This document shows, piece after piece, positions 45,440 through 56,016 of a stretch of DNA of 64,000 nt (position 1 is its first letter; each line of letters opens with the position of its first letter). The stretch is from positions 59,749,447 through 59,813,446 of the forward strand of contig CM057477.1 of assembly GCA_030035585.1 (NCBI GenBank), read 5' to 3'. Under the pieces are notes generated by a model that was given only the letters and a program-made list of their open reading frames with translations, ran no database searches and was not told the origin of the DNA. Made by a program: the position numbers and the translations under genes. The DNA is from Dugong dugon (taxonomy: Eukaryota; Chordata; Mammalia; Sirenia; Dugongidae).

Positions 45440-46425
45440 GGGTGGTTATCTGACGTTAGATTGGTTTTCTAACCAGAGGACTCCCTGTAGTATTTCTTGT
45501 AATTTTGGTTTGATTTTTGCAAATTCCCTCAAGTTCTGTTTATCTGGAAATGTCCTAATTTCACCATCATATTCGAGAGACAGTTTTGCAGGACATATAA
45601 TTCTTGGCTGGCAATCTTATTCCTTCAAGGCTTTATATATGTCATCCCATTGCCTTCTTCCGTGCATGGTTTCTGCTGAGTCATCCAAGCTTAATCTTAT
45701 TGACTCTCCTTTGTTGGTGGCTTTTCATTTATCCCTAGCCACTCTTGAAATTCTCCCTTTATCTTTGGGTTTGGCAAGTTTGATTGTAATATGTCTTGGT
45801 GACTGTCTTTTGGGATATACCTTGCATGGGTTTCGCTGAGTATCTTGGATATATAACTTCTCTTTCACGGTATCAGGGAAGTTTTCTGCCAACAAATCTT
45901 CAATAATTCTCTCTTTATTCTCTGTTATCCACCCCACCCCACCCTCAATTCTGGTGCTCCAGTCACTCGTAAGTTATTCCTCTTGATAGAGTCCCAAGTA
46001 ATTCTTAGGGTTTCTTCATTTTTTAAAATTCTTTTATCAGATTTTTACTCAAATAAGATGGTGTCAAGTGCTTATCTTCAGTCTCACTAATTCTGACTTC
46101 CATTGCCTCAGTTCTGCTCCTGTGACTTTCTGTTGAGTTGTCTAATCCTGAAACTTTATTTTTAATCTTCTGGATTTCTGCTCTCTCTGGATTTTTGCAG
46201 CCTGTTAAATTTGTCATTATGCTCTTCTCCAATCTTCTTGAGTTCCTCTATTGCTTTGTCTGTGTGTTCCTTGGCTTGTTCTGCGTTTTTCCTAAGCTCC
46301 TTACTGATCTCTTGAAGAGATTTATATATTAACCTTTTGAATTCTGCCTCCGGTAATTCCAAGAAGTTCTCTTCCTCTGTAAAATTTCTTGATTCTTTGT
46401 TTTGGGAGCTTGCTGAAGGCATCAT
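45440..46425 (-). pseudogene. L1 ORF1, RNA-binding protein, broken
   Basis: 46425-46162 is an 87-codon start with a heptad-like, Glu/Lys-rich helix (KSLQEISKELRKNAEQAKEH), the coiled coil of ORF1p. 46232-46023 continues it in another frame. 45937-45725 holds the RRM/C-terminal region (SPRHITIKLAK). Frameshifts separate the parts. The 3' boundary is estimated from the spacing to ORF2. Confidence 0.82.
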
Positions 46426-47871
46426 GGTCTGTCTCTATATGTGATTTAATATTGGTTTTTGTCTCTGAGCAATCAATAAGTTATTGTATTTTGTCTCTGA
46501 GCCATCAATAAGTTATTATATTGATTTATTTTATGTTTGCTTACTGTGTCCTAGCTTCTCATTTTGTTTTGATATGCCCACATAGGTTGCTTGTGTGAGC
46601 TAGTTTGATTATTGGTGCCTTTGAAGCTCTAGCGTCCTGTCACCAGATGGTTAGATCTGTTACTAGGTATATGAGCTCAGGGGTCCGTTTACTTTCCTTG
46701 TATGGATTCAACTCAGGTGTCCAGGTAGTCGGTCACCAAGTGTCTGGTGCAGGCTCTCACCTACAGTCCTAGATGAGCAGGGGTGATTGGTGTAGGCACA
46801 GGTATCTGGCTGCTGTAGGGAGTCATGCACTGTTCTAGGCACGGGGCTGACGGCTGCCCCTGAGTGTCTGTGAGGAAAGTGTGTCCCTGTTCCCTAGAGA
46901 GTGTAGGTGGGTGGGTTTTGCAGCTGGACTATGGGCACCCGGTGCTATTGGCTTAAAACTGGGAGACACCACTTTTTCTTGGACCCCTGTTGCAGGTGGC
47001 TAGATGGCGTGGGTGGAGCCACCAGTCCTCAGGCCCCTCATGTGGGTAGGTGAGGACCCTGCTTAATGGGCAGAGTGGCGTCAAATGTCATGAACCTACC
47101 ACGTCACCACATAGCTGATGCAATTGATGTTAGGCTTCAGGTATATACCCTGTAGAACTGTGCTAATGAGGGCCTATGTTGCTGAAATGGGCCTACATAA
47201 GTCTGTGCAGGGGCGAAAGGCATTCAAAGTCCATGGACCCCTTATGCCTGTGCCTAGGCAAAGAGTCTGCACCTACACTAAATTTCCGGCTTAGGGGAGC
47301 TGGCAAATTATTCCTGTTTGTCAATTGGTTCCCTCTTCAAGGCCAGGAGAATGGCTCAGGGCACGTGACGAGTCCTTACTTCTGGCCCAGGGGATGCGGC
47401 AGTGGCTGAGGCCAGTCCAGGACCCAGTGCAGAGCAGGGAAGGGGCAGGTAGATGGGAGAGAGATTTTTCGCAAAGGGAGTATTTTTTGATCCACGCGGT
47501 AGGTGAGACACATGTACTTATCTTTTGCCGATTGAGCGCCGCTTTTCGCTGGTTCTAGGGGCTTGAGTAGTCTCTTCTGCCGTTCGGTCTCTCCTGATGT
47601 GGAAATGCATCCTGAGTGCCACTGCTTGCCTCACCGTATGCACTGGCTGCAGGGTACTGGTTCCCACCGGGTAACGTCTGACAACTCCTCGCTGCTTCTA
47701 AACCGTCTCTCCCACCCACTGCTGCTCCTCAGTCTGATTTGTCAGCTTTGCCTTGGATGTTCAGGGCTCCTAGATTGACATATGTGATCAATTTGCTTGT
47801 TTTTTCAGGTCTTTGTTGTAAGAGGGACCACAGGAAGCATCTGACTACTCCACCATCTTGGCCCTGCCTCC
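46426..47871 (-). promoter_or_regulatory. L1 5' UTR with a YY1-like start site
   Basis: About 1.4 kb, more GC-rich than its surroundings. At the very 5' end the minus strand reads GGCCAAGATGGTGGAG, and the plus strand shows CCATCTTGG at 47853-47861. This matches the YY1 site that positions transcription in other L1 families. Plus-strand frames here (47176-47409, 47325-47558, 47563-47778) are shadows. Confidence 0.7.
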
Positions 47872-47883
47872 TCTATTGTTTGT

Positions 47884-49324
47884 AATAGAATATAATTTTT
47901 TTGATTTTATGAATAATTCTGTTTTTATTTGTATAACTTAGTAATTTTAGGTCACAAGAAATAAGTTTTAAGAGACTTCACATTCAGTTCAGGTTCCACA
48001 TACGTGTTGAGCTTTACGCAGCTACTCCAGACTTGCTTGTTCTATCCCATTCTGTTCCAACTCTGAAGTTCAGAGTTGAATTTCAGTAACTTATTCAGTA
48101 ATGTAATACATTGCACATTCTGCTATGTTTAGTGGAATTTACAAAGGTGAATAAAATGCAGTTTTCCAAATGCTGCCCTCCTGGGAGAGAATGTTCTCCT
48201 TTCCTGACTGAGGCCTGTTTCAGATGGAAGCATCACTTGAGGTGGGATTAAGGGAAAAAGCAAGAGAAGAGAATGTGCAGAGGTTATTTAGGGACTGATG
48301 GTCAGTTGGAGTATATAGGAGGAGAGGATCCTGGATAAGTGGGATTTCATGTCTGAAGATAATTTTTGTTCATGCTAGATTGATGGTTTGGCTGGGTTTA
48401 GAATTCTAGATTGGAAAGAATTTTTTCCCTGAGAATATTGAGGTCGTTGTTCTGTTGTCTTCTAGCTTTCAGAACTGAGAAATCTTTTTACAGTCTGGAT
48501 CTTTGATGCTTTGTATGATACCTTTTTTTCCCACCCCCCTCTCTGGGAGTTTATAGGATCTTCTCTTTTCCTCAGGGTCTGAAACTTCACAGTGAAATTT
48601 GCGTGGGTTTATTTTCATCCATCATGGGAGCGTTTTGTGTGCGCTTTCAATCTTTATTTTGGGGAAATTGTCTTGAGTTATCACTTCTCTTCTGTTTTCT
48701 GTTCTTTCTTTTTGGAGTCCTTATTTGGATGTTGGACTTCCTCTAATTTTTCTATCTACATACCTACCTACCTAACCATCTTTCCGTCCATCTGTCTGTC
48801 CATCCAAGAGAAATAAGAGCATCCTTAGAGCTGACTACACTGTGTGTGCGCGTGTGTGTGCACGCGTGCATGTGCACACACGTGCCTGTGGGACTGGCCA
48901 GCTGTGGACTGCATAGTAGGATCATCTGCCTGACCATTTTGTTAATGAACCTCTGATATCAGTCTTCTCTCTTAACTTTGTCAAATTCCCCAGAGAAGAC
49001 TCTTCCAATGAATAGTTGTAGCCCTGGGTGCCAGTAGCTGGGATCCCAGTCAGAGAGGAAGTTCAAGGAGATCTCAGTATTCAGCATGTAAAATTTTTGA
49101 AGCCCCCTGTTTTCGGTATTATATCCCTGTCTTCATTTATGGCTAATCTTCTCTTCCAGACATCCTCTCTTTGACCTTCTCTAAAATAAATCTCCTGTCT
49201 TATTCCAGGGTCAGGGAGGCCAGTTGTTAGGCTATTCAGAGTTGAAGAAATTGGGGGCGGAGGAAAGAGGGTTTAGTTCTTCCTAAACAAATTTTTAACC
49301 GACTCTCCTTTTAGCTTCACCTAT
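47884..49324. other. Mostly unassigned, with an old antisense L1 scrap
   Basis: 48350-48760 (GGCTGGGTTTAGAATTCTAG, TTCTGTTGTCTTCTAGCTTT, GAAACTTCACAGTGAAATTT) resembles L1 ORF1 read backwards. The rest has no signature. Confidence 0.4.
48840..48893. repeat. Alternating purine-pyrimidine tract
   Basis: CTGTGTGTGCGCGTGTGTGT, then GCACGCGTGCATGTGCACAC. Strictly alternating over most of its length, with inverted TGTGCACGCG and CGTGCATGTGCACAC segments. Confidence 0.9.
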
Positions 49325-49404
49325 TCCCTGCGGATCACAACGATTTGATTCTGCTGTGTGTAAGGTCGCTGTGAGTCGGAGACTGACTCTGGCAGCTAAC
49401 AACA
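49325..49404 (+). mobile_element. RTE or AFRO_LA-type 3' tail fragment
   Basis: CCTGCGGATCACAACGATTT then GTGTAAGGTCGCTGTGAGTC and GGCAGCTAACAAC. 80 bp only. Confidence 0.7.
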
Positions 49405-49506
49405 TATCCGGGCATCCTGAGGTACCTGGTGCTGCTAGTTCTTGAGCCATTTGGAGATTGTTAAGTGGGTTGATTTTCAGCTTTTCCTTTCTGCTATCTT
49501 ATGGTT

Positions 49507-49790
49507 AAGGAGCCCTGATAGCGCAGTGGTTAAAGCACTCAGCTGGTAACCTAAAAGTTTGGCAGTTTGAACCCACCAGCTGCTCCGCAGGAGAAAGATG
49601 TGGCAGTCTGCTTCCACAAAGATTTTAGCCTTGGAAACCCAGTGGGGCAGTTCTCCTCTGTCCTATGGGACTGCTATGAATCAGAATCAACTTGACGTTG
49701 GAAACCCAGTGCGGCAGTTCTCCTCTGTCCTACAGGACAGATCAAAATCAAAATCAAAATCAACTTGACGGCAGTGGGTTTTTGGTGGGT
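49507..49790 (+). mobile_element. AfroSINE with internal partial duplication
   Basis: Common form up to GAATCAACTTGACG at about 49696. It then restarts at TTGGAAACCCAGTGCGGCAG, repeating the body from TTGGAAACCCAGTGGGGCAG (about 49632), and ends with a triplicated ATCAAA (ATCAAAATCAAAATCAAAAT) before the tail. Confidence 0.9.
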
Positions 49791-50212
49791 TTTAATGGTT
49801 GTGTTAAGTCAATTCAGTTGTTCATCTGCTTCCTATCTTAGAAAAATTTTCAGCTCTTCTCTCCCGTTTTACATATTTATTTTTATTCTTGTGGCTTTAT
49901 ACCTTTTTAGAAATCTCTTTACTATAATTTTGAATTATTAAGAACAAGTAGAGCTAAAAGCATTCACCGTCTTTAATTGGGAGTTCAGGAAATTAAAACG
50001 TCATATAAGTGATTAAAAGTAATCCATATCACTGTTTTAAAATTAATACTTAAGAGGTTGATAATATATACTATCATTTAAACCTTATTTTAAGATCCAT
50101 TTTTTAATGACAACCACAAAAGAAATCAGAAGACTCTTAGGTATGATTTCTCAAGCCTTTATTTTTCTACATTTTTAGTATAATACTGCACTGAAAAGTT
50201 AGTTTATTTCTG

Positions 50213-50373
50213 TGGATCCCTGGTGGTGCACTGGTTAAGAGCTATGGCTGCTAACCAAAAGGTCAGCAGTTCAAATCCACTAGCCACTCCTTGGAAACCC
50301 TGTGGGGCAGTTTTACTCTGTCCTGTAGGGTCGCTATGAGTCGGAATGGACTCGACGGCAGCTGGTTTGGTTT
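50213..50373 (+). mobile_element. AfroSINE, short form
   Basis: GATCCCTGGTGGTGCACTGG head, GTTCAAATCC B box, CTCCTTGGAAACCCTGTGGG junction, tail GAATGGACTCGACGGCAGCT followed by GGTTTGGTTTGG. Confidence 0.93.
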
Positions 50374-50798
50374 GGAGTATCTTGTTATCTAAAGGATGCA
50401 GCGAATACATTAAAGTACAAATAATTTACTCTTAATTTTTTTAGAAGTATGTATTTGTAAGGTGAAATTACATTAAAAATCCAATAATTTAACAAATATT
50501 TGAGTGCCTGTATATGCTAATGCTGTACGAAGTAATTATTTGCCAAAGTCAGTGCTTCAAGGCAGCTGTTGCTTGAGAAAAATAATTTTTAAATATGAAA
50601 AGGAAGCATATTGTAGGTATTAACTGAAGTGTATAAGGAATTATCAAAGGATTTTCTTGTTGGAAAATTTACAAATTCACAATAAATATAATTAAATGCC
50701 AAATTTCATAATAAACCTAAATGTTATAGAAGGTCACAGTAGAAAGAAATCATTTTGGGCAAGTATAGCAAAGGGATTTTTCATATCTGCTTGGTTAT
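50374..50798. other. AT-rich stretch, nothing recognised
   Basis: No open frame and no repeat signature. Confidence 0.45.
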
Positions 50799-51399
50799 TG
50801 TCTTAGTTTCCTAGTGCTGCCGTCATAAGGGACCACAAAGTGGTTGGCTTTAAACAACAGAAATTTATTGTCTCACAGTTCTGGAGGCTAGGAGTCCAAA
50901 ATCAGGGTTTTGGCAGGGCCATGCTCTCTTTGTTCACCCTAGGGGAAGATTACTGGTCTCTTTCAGCTTCGGGTAGCCCTAGGCATCTCTTGGCTTATAG
51001 ATGTATCTTCACATGATGTCTTCTTCCTGTATGACTCTGTCTCCCTGTCTGTTCTCCCCTTTTATAAGATAAGGGATCAGGACCCACCTTACTCTTGTAA
51101 GGAGCCCTGGTGGTGCATTGGTTAAACACTGAAACCCACCCAGTGGCTCCACGGGGAAAAAGACCTGCAATCTGCTTCTGTAAAGATTACAGGATAGGAA
51201 ACTCTGTGGGCCAGTTCTGCTCTATCACATGAGGTTGCTGTGTGTCAAAACTGACCCAGTAGCACCTAACAACAGTTACTCTGGTATGACCTCATTACCT
51301 GATAACATTTTCAAAGAAAGACGCTACATCCAAACAAGGTCACATTCACAGGTACAGGGTTGGCATATCTTTTTGGAAGACACAATTCAGTTCATAACA
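50799..51399 (+). mobile_element. LTR-like repeat, copy C, with AfroSINE inside
   Basis: TGTCTTAGTTTCCTAGTGCT to CAGTTCATAACA. GTTAT before and GATAT after match at four of five bases. TTTATTGTCTCACAGTTCTG corresponds to the block in copies A and B. Interrupted by the SINE at 51101-51276. Confidence 0.75.
51101..51276 (+). mobile_element. AfroSINE nested in LTR-like copy C
   Basis: GGAGCCCTGGTGGTGCATTG head, then a deletion removes the anticodon-side head (TTAAACACTGAAACCCACCC). Body AAAAGACCTGCAATCTGCTT. The RTE-like tail AGCACCTAACAACAG is followed by TTACTCTGGT, and TTACTCTTGT lies just before the SINE, a likely duplication. Confidence 0.92.
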
Positions 51400-51825
51400 G
51401 ATATCCTTTATCATAAATGCATGTTTAAAATTGAGCTCATCTTCTCATCCAAACTGATTCATAGAGTCAAAGAAGGTTTATGAGTAATCTTAACGATACC
51501 CGGTTTGCCAGCTCCTTCCTGGCTGGTTCCAACCCACAGCCTCCTCCGCAGGGGCTTGTCCAGCCAGTGCTTGGATGTCGAAGCACTTAGGCAACATTCT
51601 AATGTGTATACACTCACTTATCACTTATCACTGTGGTTCACTGTGGTTAAGTTTCAAAGACCAGATCATTATGCGAAAATCGGCATTATGCAAAAATGGA
51701 GGATGACCATATCAGATCACAAAATCGAAGATGACTACATACCTCCAAATTACAGCATTAGATAGCTGGAGATGAAGCAACACTGGTAAGCAAGGGGGGA
51801 AGGCTGGAAAGATACGTATTTTATT
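51400..51825. other. Unassigned
   Basis: Contains a short repeat (CACTTATCACTTATCACTGTGGTTCACTGTGG-type, near 51613-51646) and 84- and 86-codon frames (51229-51483, 51505-51765) with no domain. Confidence 0.4.
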
Positions 51826-52070
51826 TGGTCATTCGTTCAACAAATATTTATTGAGCATGAACTATGTGCTAGGCAACTGTTTTGCAACTGGATGCAGCCG
51901 TGAACAAAACAAAACCCCTGCCTTCATGGGCAGGGACGTTAAGTATAATAAACAAGTAGATTGTGTAGTATGTTAGAAGGTGATAAGAGCTACAGAAAAC
52001 AGTAGGAGCAGGATGATGGAGATGGGCTCTTGGACCCTTACCTGTGGTTGAATAGTTTTCACGCAGTATT
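51826..52070 (-). repeat. L2 3' end
   Basis: TTCAACAAATATTTATTGAG, CATGAACTATGTGCTAGGCA, GTGAACAAAACAAAACCCCT and GTTAGAAGGTGATAAGAGCT follow the reverse-complemented L2 3' region. Confidence 0.75.
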
Positions 52071-52450
52071 CCATAGGTCCTTGAGGGGTTGCAGAACTAC
52101 TTCAGGGAGTCTAAGTGTTTGTTCTGATTTTTATTTTTTGGTATATTTTAAGCCATTTCAAAACCAGTAACAGACAAACAAATGCATTATGTATTAAAAT
52201 TTTACACATTAGATACCACTAAAGCATTAACTTGTACCACACAGTAACTCATGTTAGGAAAAAGGCCCGGCTTTTAAAACAATTTTATTTGTATTGATTG
52301 CCTTCGTAATATATAGTCTTACCCACTTAAATTTAAAGGTGAATTTATTCTAGTGAAATATCATGTTTATGTATTTATAAATTGAGACTCTACTGCTAAA
52401 AATATTTGAAAACCACCTTTTAGAAATCCTTTGTCACCTTGTTATTTTTT
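52071..52450. other. AT-rich stretch, nothing recognised
   Basis: No gene or repeat signature. Confidence 0.4.
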
Positions 52451-52562
52451 GCTGTCACTGAGTAGGCCCCCGACTCATGGTGACCCCACACACAATGGAA
52501 CAAAATCCTGCCCAGTCCTGCAGTGCCCCCATCGTTGGTTGTGGGTCAGACCTTTACTCTTG
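52451..52562 (-). mobile_element. AFRO_LA-like tail fragment
   Basis: CTGTCACTGAGTAGGCCCCC, GACTCATGGTGACCCC and GGTTGTGGGTCAGACCTTT match the tail side of the element at 14474-14805 (same GGTTGTGGATCAGACCTTT). Confidence 0.75.
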
Positions 52563-52639
52563 AATTAGTCTCATTGTCTTCAGTACCTTCAGTGTTTTCC
52601 CTTCTAATCTCTCCTGCCCACCATTGTCAGAGTGATTTT

Positions 52640-53400
52640 CTGAAAACATTGAAGCTTTTGCATATGAGCCAGCAATTCCACTCCTAGGCAAGAAACTTAA
52701 AAGCAGCAACACAAACAGACACACGTACATGGATGTTCATTGCAGCAGTATTCCGAATAGCCAAAAGGCAGAAACAACCTAAATGCCCGTCAACAGATGA
52801 ACTGATACTCAGCCATAAAGAAAAATGGAGTCCTGATACATGCTACAACATAGATGAACCTTGAAAACACGCTGAGTGCAATCAGTTAGACACAAAAGGA
52901 CAAATATTGTATGATCTCACTTCAATGACAAAAATAGGCAAATGTATCGAGACCAACGTTTATAACTGGGCGGTAGTGAGGGGGAGAGAAGGAGCCATTG
53001 TTTGGGAAAAGTGAGTTTCTGTTCATGGTGACGGGAAATTTGGCACTGATTAAGAGTAATGGTTGTATGACATGATTAATGTAATTGATACCACTAAGTT
53101 GTACACCTGAAAAATGTCCAATTGGCAAATTTTATGTTATGTATATTTTTACAAGGAGCCTGGTGGCGCAGTGGTTAAGCACTTGGCTGCTAACCGAAAG
53201 GTCTGCCTTTTGAACCCACCAGCTGCTCCCCGGGAGAAAGATGCGACAGTTTGCTTCCAGAAATATTACAGCCTTGGAAACCTTATGGCGCGGTTCTACT
53301 CTGTCCTATAGGGTCGCTATGAGTCGGAATCAACTCGACAGTGATGGGTTTTTTTTAATGTATATTATTTTACAACAATAAAATAAATGAAGCTTTTTGC
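52640..53400 (+). mobile_element. L1 3' fragment with AfroSINE insertion
   Basis: Starts in ORF2 end sequence (GAGCCAGCAATTCCACTCCT, ATGCCCGTCAACAGATGAAC), passes through the 3' UTR (AAGTTGTACACCTGAAAAAT) and ends AATAAAATAAATG. The SINE at 53154-53357 lies just before the end. Confidence 0.85.
53154..53357 (+). mobile_element. AfroSINE at the 3' end of an L1
   Basis: GGAGCCTGGTGGCGCAGTGG head, full body, well-kept tail GAGTCGGAATCAACTCGACA. Flanks ATGTATATTTTTACA (53139-53153) and ATGTATATTATTTTACA (53358-53374) are a duplication with a 2-base length change. Confidence 0.95.
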
Positions 53401-53837
53401 TAAATGTCTGAAATCCAAACTGTCGTTTGGGGGAAAGTAGACAGAGATATTAGTTGTTACTCTGCCACAAAATGCTATATGACCTTAAGCAAATGTTTGT
53501 TGTTTCATCTGGTGTATCTTCTCTGCTCTAGATTTTTCCTTCCATGATTGATTTTCTCTAGCTGTCAGTGATCTTTATAATCTGTCACTTTCTTTCCTCT
53601 CTAATCCCCGCCTGCGCCCTCGCGCAAATCCCTACCCTACTCTGCTCAGGTCTGGTCCTTCTCCACACTGCGCCTACTGTCCTCAATGCACACACCACTT
53701 GCCCATCAGTTACTCTCTGTGTATGCTCAGGTTATTTTCCCAGCCCAGACTGGCCTGTTTCTCTAGCCATTGATTTAAATTCTGCACATTCTTCAAAAAT
53801 AGTCCCCTAGAGACAAGGAAGCTGCTGATAGGGTACC
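53401..53837. other. Unassigned
   Basis: An 80-codon frame (53568-53810) has no motif. TTACTCTGCCACAAAATGCT near 53458 may be a MIR scrap. The C-rich patch 53600-53660 is unremarkable. Confidence 0.4.
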
Positions 53838-54200
53838 CAAGGTTGAGTAAGAATATTGTTGATGTGTTGTGAGATTGTTAACCGTTGTCATAGGGCAGCA
53901 TTTGTAGTAACTGTTAAATGAGAAACTATTTTGTTCTGTAAGCCTTCATCTTAAGTGAGAATAACAGCACAATTGGAAGAGCATAGTCAATGTCACTGAA
54001 CTGCGTATGTAGAAATTTTTGAAACGGTGTATCTTTGGCTATGTGTATTTTCACCAGAAAAAAAAGGTTGAGAAGTTAGAGGGTTAATATGTTGTGGGGT
54101 TGTTAACCAATGTCGTAAAACAACATGCGTACTACTGTTTCATGAGAAACTATTTGTTCTGTAAGCCTTCACCTGAAGTACAATAAAATATTAAAAAAAA
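53838..54200 (+). mobile_element. Two L1-type 3' tails in tandem
   Basis: GTTGAGTAAGAATATTGTTG to GTAAGCCTTCATCTTAAG (53838-53955) and GTTGAGAAGTTAGAGGGTTA to GTAAGCCTTCACCTGAAG (54067-54178) are two versions of the tail also seen at 38300-38425. An L1 tail of the AATGTCACTGAACTGCGTAT type lies between them. The second ends in an A-run at 54191-54206. Confidence 0.7.
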
Positions 54201-54206
54201 AAAAAA

Positions 54207-55819
54207 GCCTCCTAGAATTTACAGTTAAAAAAAATTTCCTGTGAGAACAGTAGCAGTACCACATGGTATAGCATTATGGTTGACGGAGAACCAGGAACAA
54301 ACTATTTGTCCAGTATGGTAGCCACTAGGTATGTGTGACTGCTTAAATTAAAATTAATTAAAATGAAAAACAATTAAAAAATCAATTTCTCAGCCACATT
54401 TCAAGTGCCCAGTAGTTACATTTGGCTAGTGGCTAGCAATGCAGATGTAGAACATTTACCTCATCCAAAAAGTTTTATTGGACGGTACAGCTCTAAAACG
54501 TCACAGGTGACTTGAGAGTTCTATATCAGGGACTTCTGGGGGAGGTGTTTGCAGGTGGTTTGCCAGGCCGTGTTGATGAAGAAACAGATGTGATAAGTAT
54601 AGAGTTGGTTGATTCTATAGATTTGGCAGTGGTAAGAGGGAAGGACGTAGGAACAATGGTAAAGGCCAAGTAAAAAAGTGTGTGTGTGGGTGTGTGTGTG
54701 TGTGCGTGTGCGCGTGTGCGCGCGTGCGCGCGAAGGGGAAAAGAACATTCTTAAAGGCAAAGGAAGACGTCTGTGGAAACGGAAGGACTGAATCTGCTGA
54801 CACATTAGAGAAAGAGTGTGTAGGAGGAGTGAGAAAAATACCTTGGATAGAGGGGCAAACAAGTGATGCAGGATGTTGAAGTAGATTTCATTCTGTCTCC
54901 GTTTTGGCTGAGGCCTCCCAAAATTACAAATAAAACAATAGATGGCAAGGACTTCACATTCCTTAGCGGGGGGTCGCAACCTCTCAGCCCCAGTACCTTG
55001 AAGCTGTGGTTGGCGCTGAAGAAACTAAGCCAGGGAGCTGGGCCGGCAGGAAGGAAAGCAATGCTTCCACCTAACCGCAAGCTGTGTGAGGGGTTTGATG
55101 GAGACCGCGGCGACAGCTTGATTTGATCTGTGTCCTCTAGAGCTTGTGGGGACACAGAACCTGGACAAGAAAAGCTTAGAGGTCAGACACTCTCTGGCTA
55201 CCTGCCTGCCTGGCCGCAGAACAACGGGAGTCAGCTGTGCTTCCACTAATAACAAGGCAGAGGCGTCTGTTTTCCATGGACCAGGAGAGGGCCTGGTGGT
55301 CTTTTTCATAGTGGCCCCATCCAAGAGCCCTTCCTGCCAGGGATCATGTGATCTTCAAAAGAGAGGCTGGGGGTGTGCCCATTAGATGCAGATGCTGGAG
55401 GGCAGTGGACAAGTCTACGTAATCGACTGTAATCAACGGGAGGGGAAGATTGCTTGAGCCCCAGGAGCTGCAGACCATCTCTGTGGAGCCCATGAGAGCA
55501 CCTCATCCGAGAGGCAAACACTGTGGGTAGTGAGTTGAAGGAAGGAGCTGACAGATTCAAGAGGGAAGTAGCCTGCCATGCGTGGAGCAGCCCGGGCTGG
55601 GCGGGAGAAGAAGCTTTAACTTTGAATGAAGTTCGGAATCTGCAATTGGATGTTTGACCTACTGAAATATAACTTTTTTTGACTAGAAGTGACCAGAGGA
55701 CTTTTAATTTTTGTGCATGACTGGAAAAGCTTTGGAAGAGATTTCATCCAAGACAAGGAATGAATGGGTTTCTGAGTGGGTTTAAATTACAGTGGAGAAA
55801 GAACACTGTTTTTTGCTGC
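54207..55819. other. 1.6-kb stretch without recognised repeats apart from one GT tract
   Basis: 54900-55620 is the most GC-rich non-repeat region seen. Open frames on both strands overlap (54805-55155 and 55025-55324 minus, 54863-55126 and 55146-55385 plus). None has a domain, a splice-bounded layout or codon bias that I can judge by eye. Single-copy sequence is likely. Confidence 0.45.
54679..54733. repeat. GT/GC alternating tract
   Basis: GTGTGTGTGTGGGTGTGTGT followed by GCGTGTGCGCGTGTGCGCGC and GTGCGCGCG. Alternates purine and pyrimidine almost throughout. The 152-codon minus frame across it owes its Thr/His runs to this repeat. Confidence 0.93.
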
Positions 55820-55830
55820 TTGCACTCTAT

Positions 55831-56016
55831 AAACTCGTTGCCATCTAGTCCATCTAGTGACCCTATGGGACAGGATAGAATTGCCCCATAGGGGTTGTAA
55901 TCTTTATGGAAGCAGACTGCCACATCTTTCTCCTGTGGAGCAGCTGGTGGGTTTGAACCACCAACCTTTTGGTTAGCAGCCAAGCACTTGACCACTGTGC
56001 CACCAGGGCTCCTCCT
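55831..56016 (-). mobile_element. AfroSINE with target-site duplication
   Basis: AACTCGTTGCCATCTAGTCC at the left, GTGCCACCAGGGCTCC at the right, and a full CTGCCACATCTTTCTCCTGT block. TTGCACTCTAT flanks it exactly at 55820-55830 and 56017-56027. Confidence 0.96.

Larger units (their letters stand above)
40258..47871 (-). mobile_element. Full-length L1, 7.6 kb, inactive
   Basis: Read on the minus strand: GC-rich 5' UTR (47871 to about 46426), ORF1, ORF2, long 3' UTR and an A-rich end at 40258-40262. Flanked by 12-bp duplications (one mismatch). The 3' UTR (40258 to about 41300) is the same type as at 37490-38440. Internal tandem 33-bp units lie at 46456-46520. All ORFs are broken. Confidence 0.92.

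Noticed and set aside
45420-45839. 139-codon plus-strand frame
   Set aside because: Antisense to L1 ORF1, which has clear ORF1p features on the other strand.
54521-54979. 152-codon minus-strand frame with Thr/His-rich run
   Set aside because: The run is the translation of the GT/GC tract, and there is no domain on either side.
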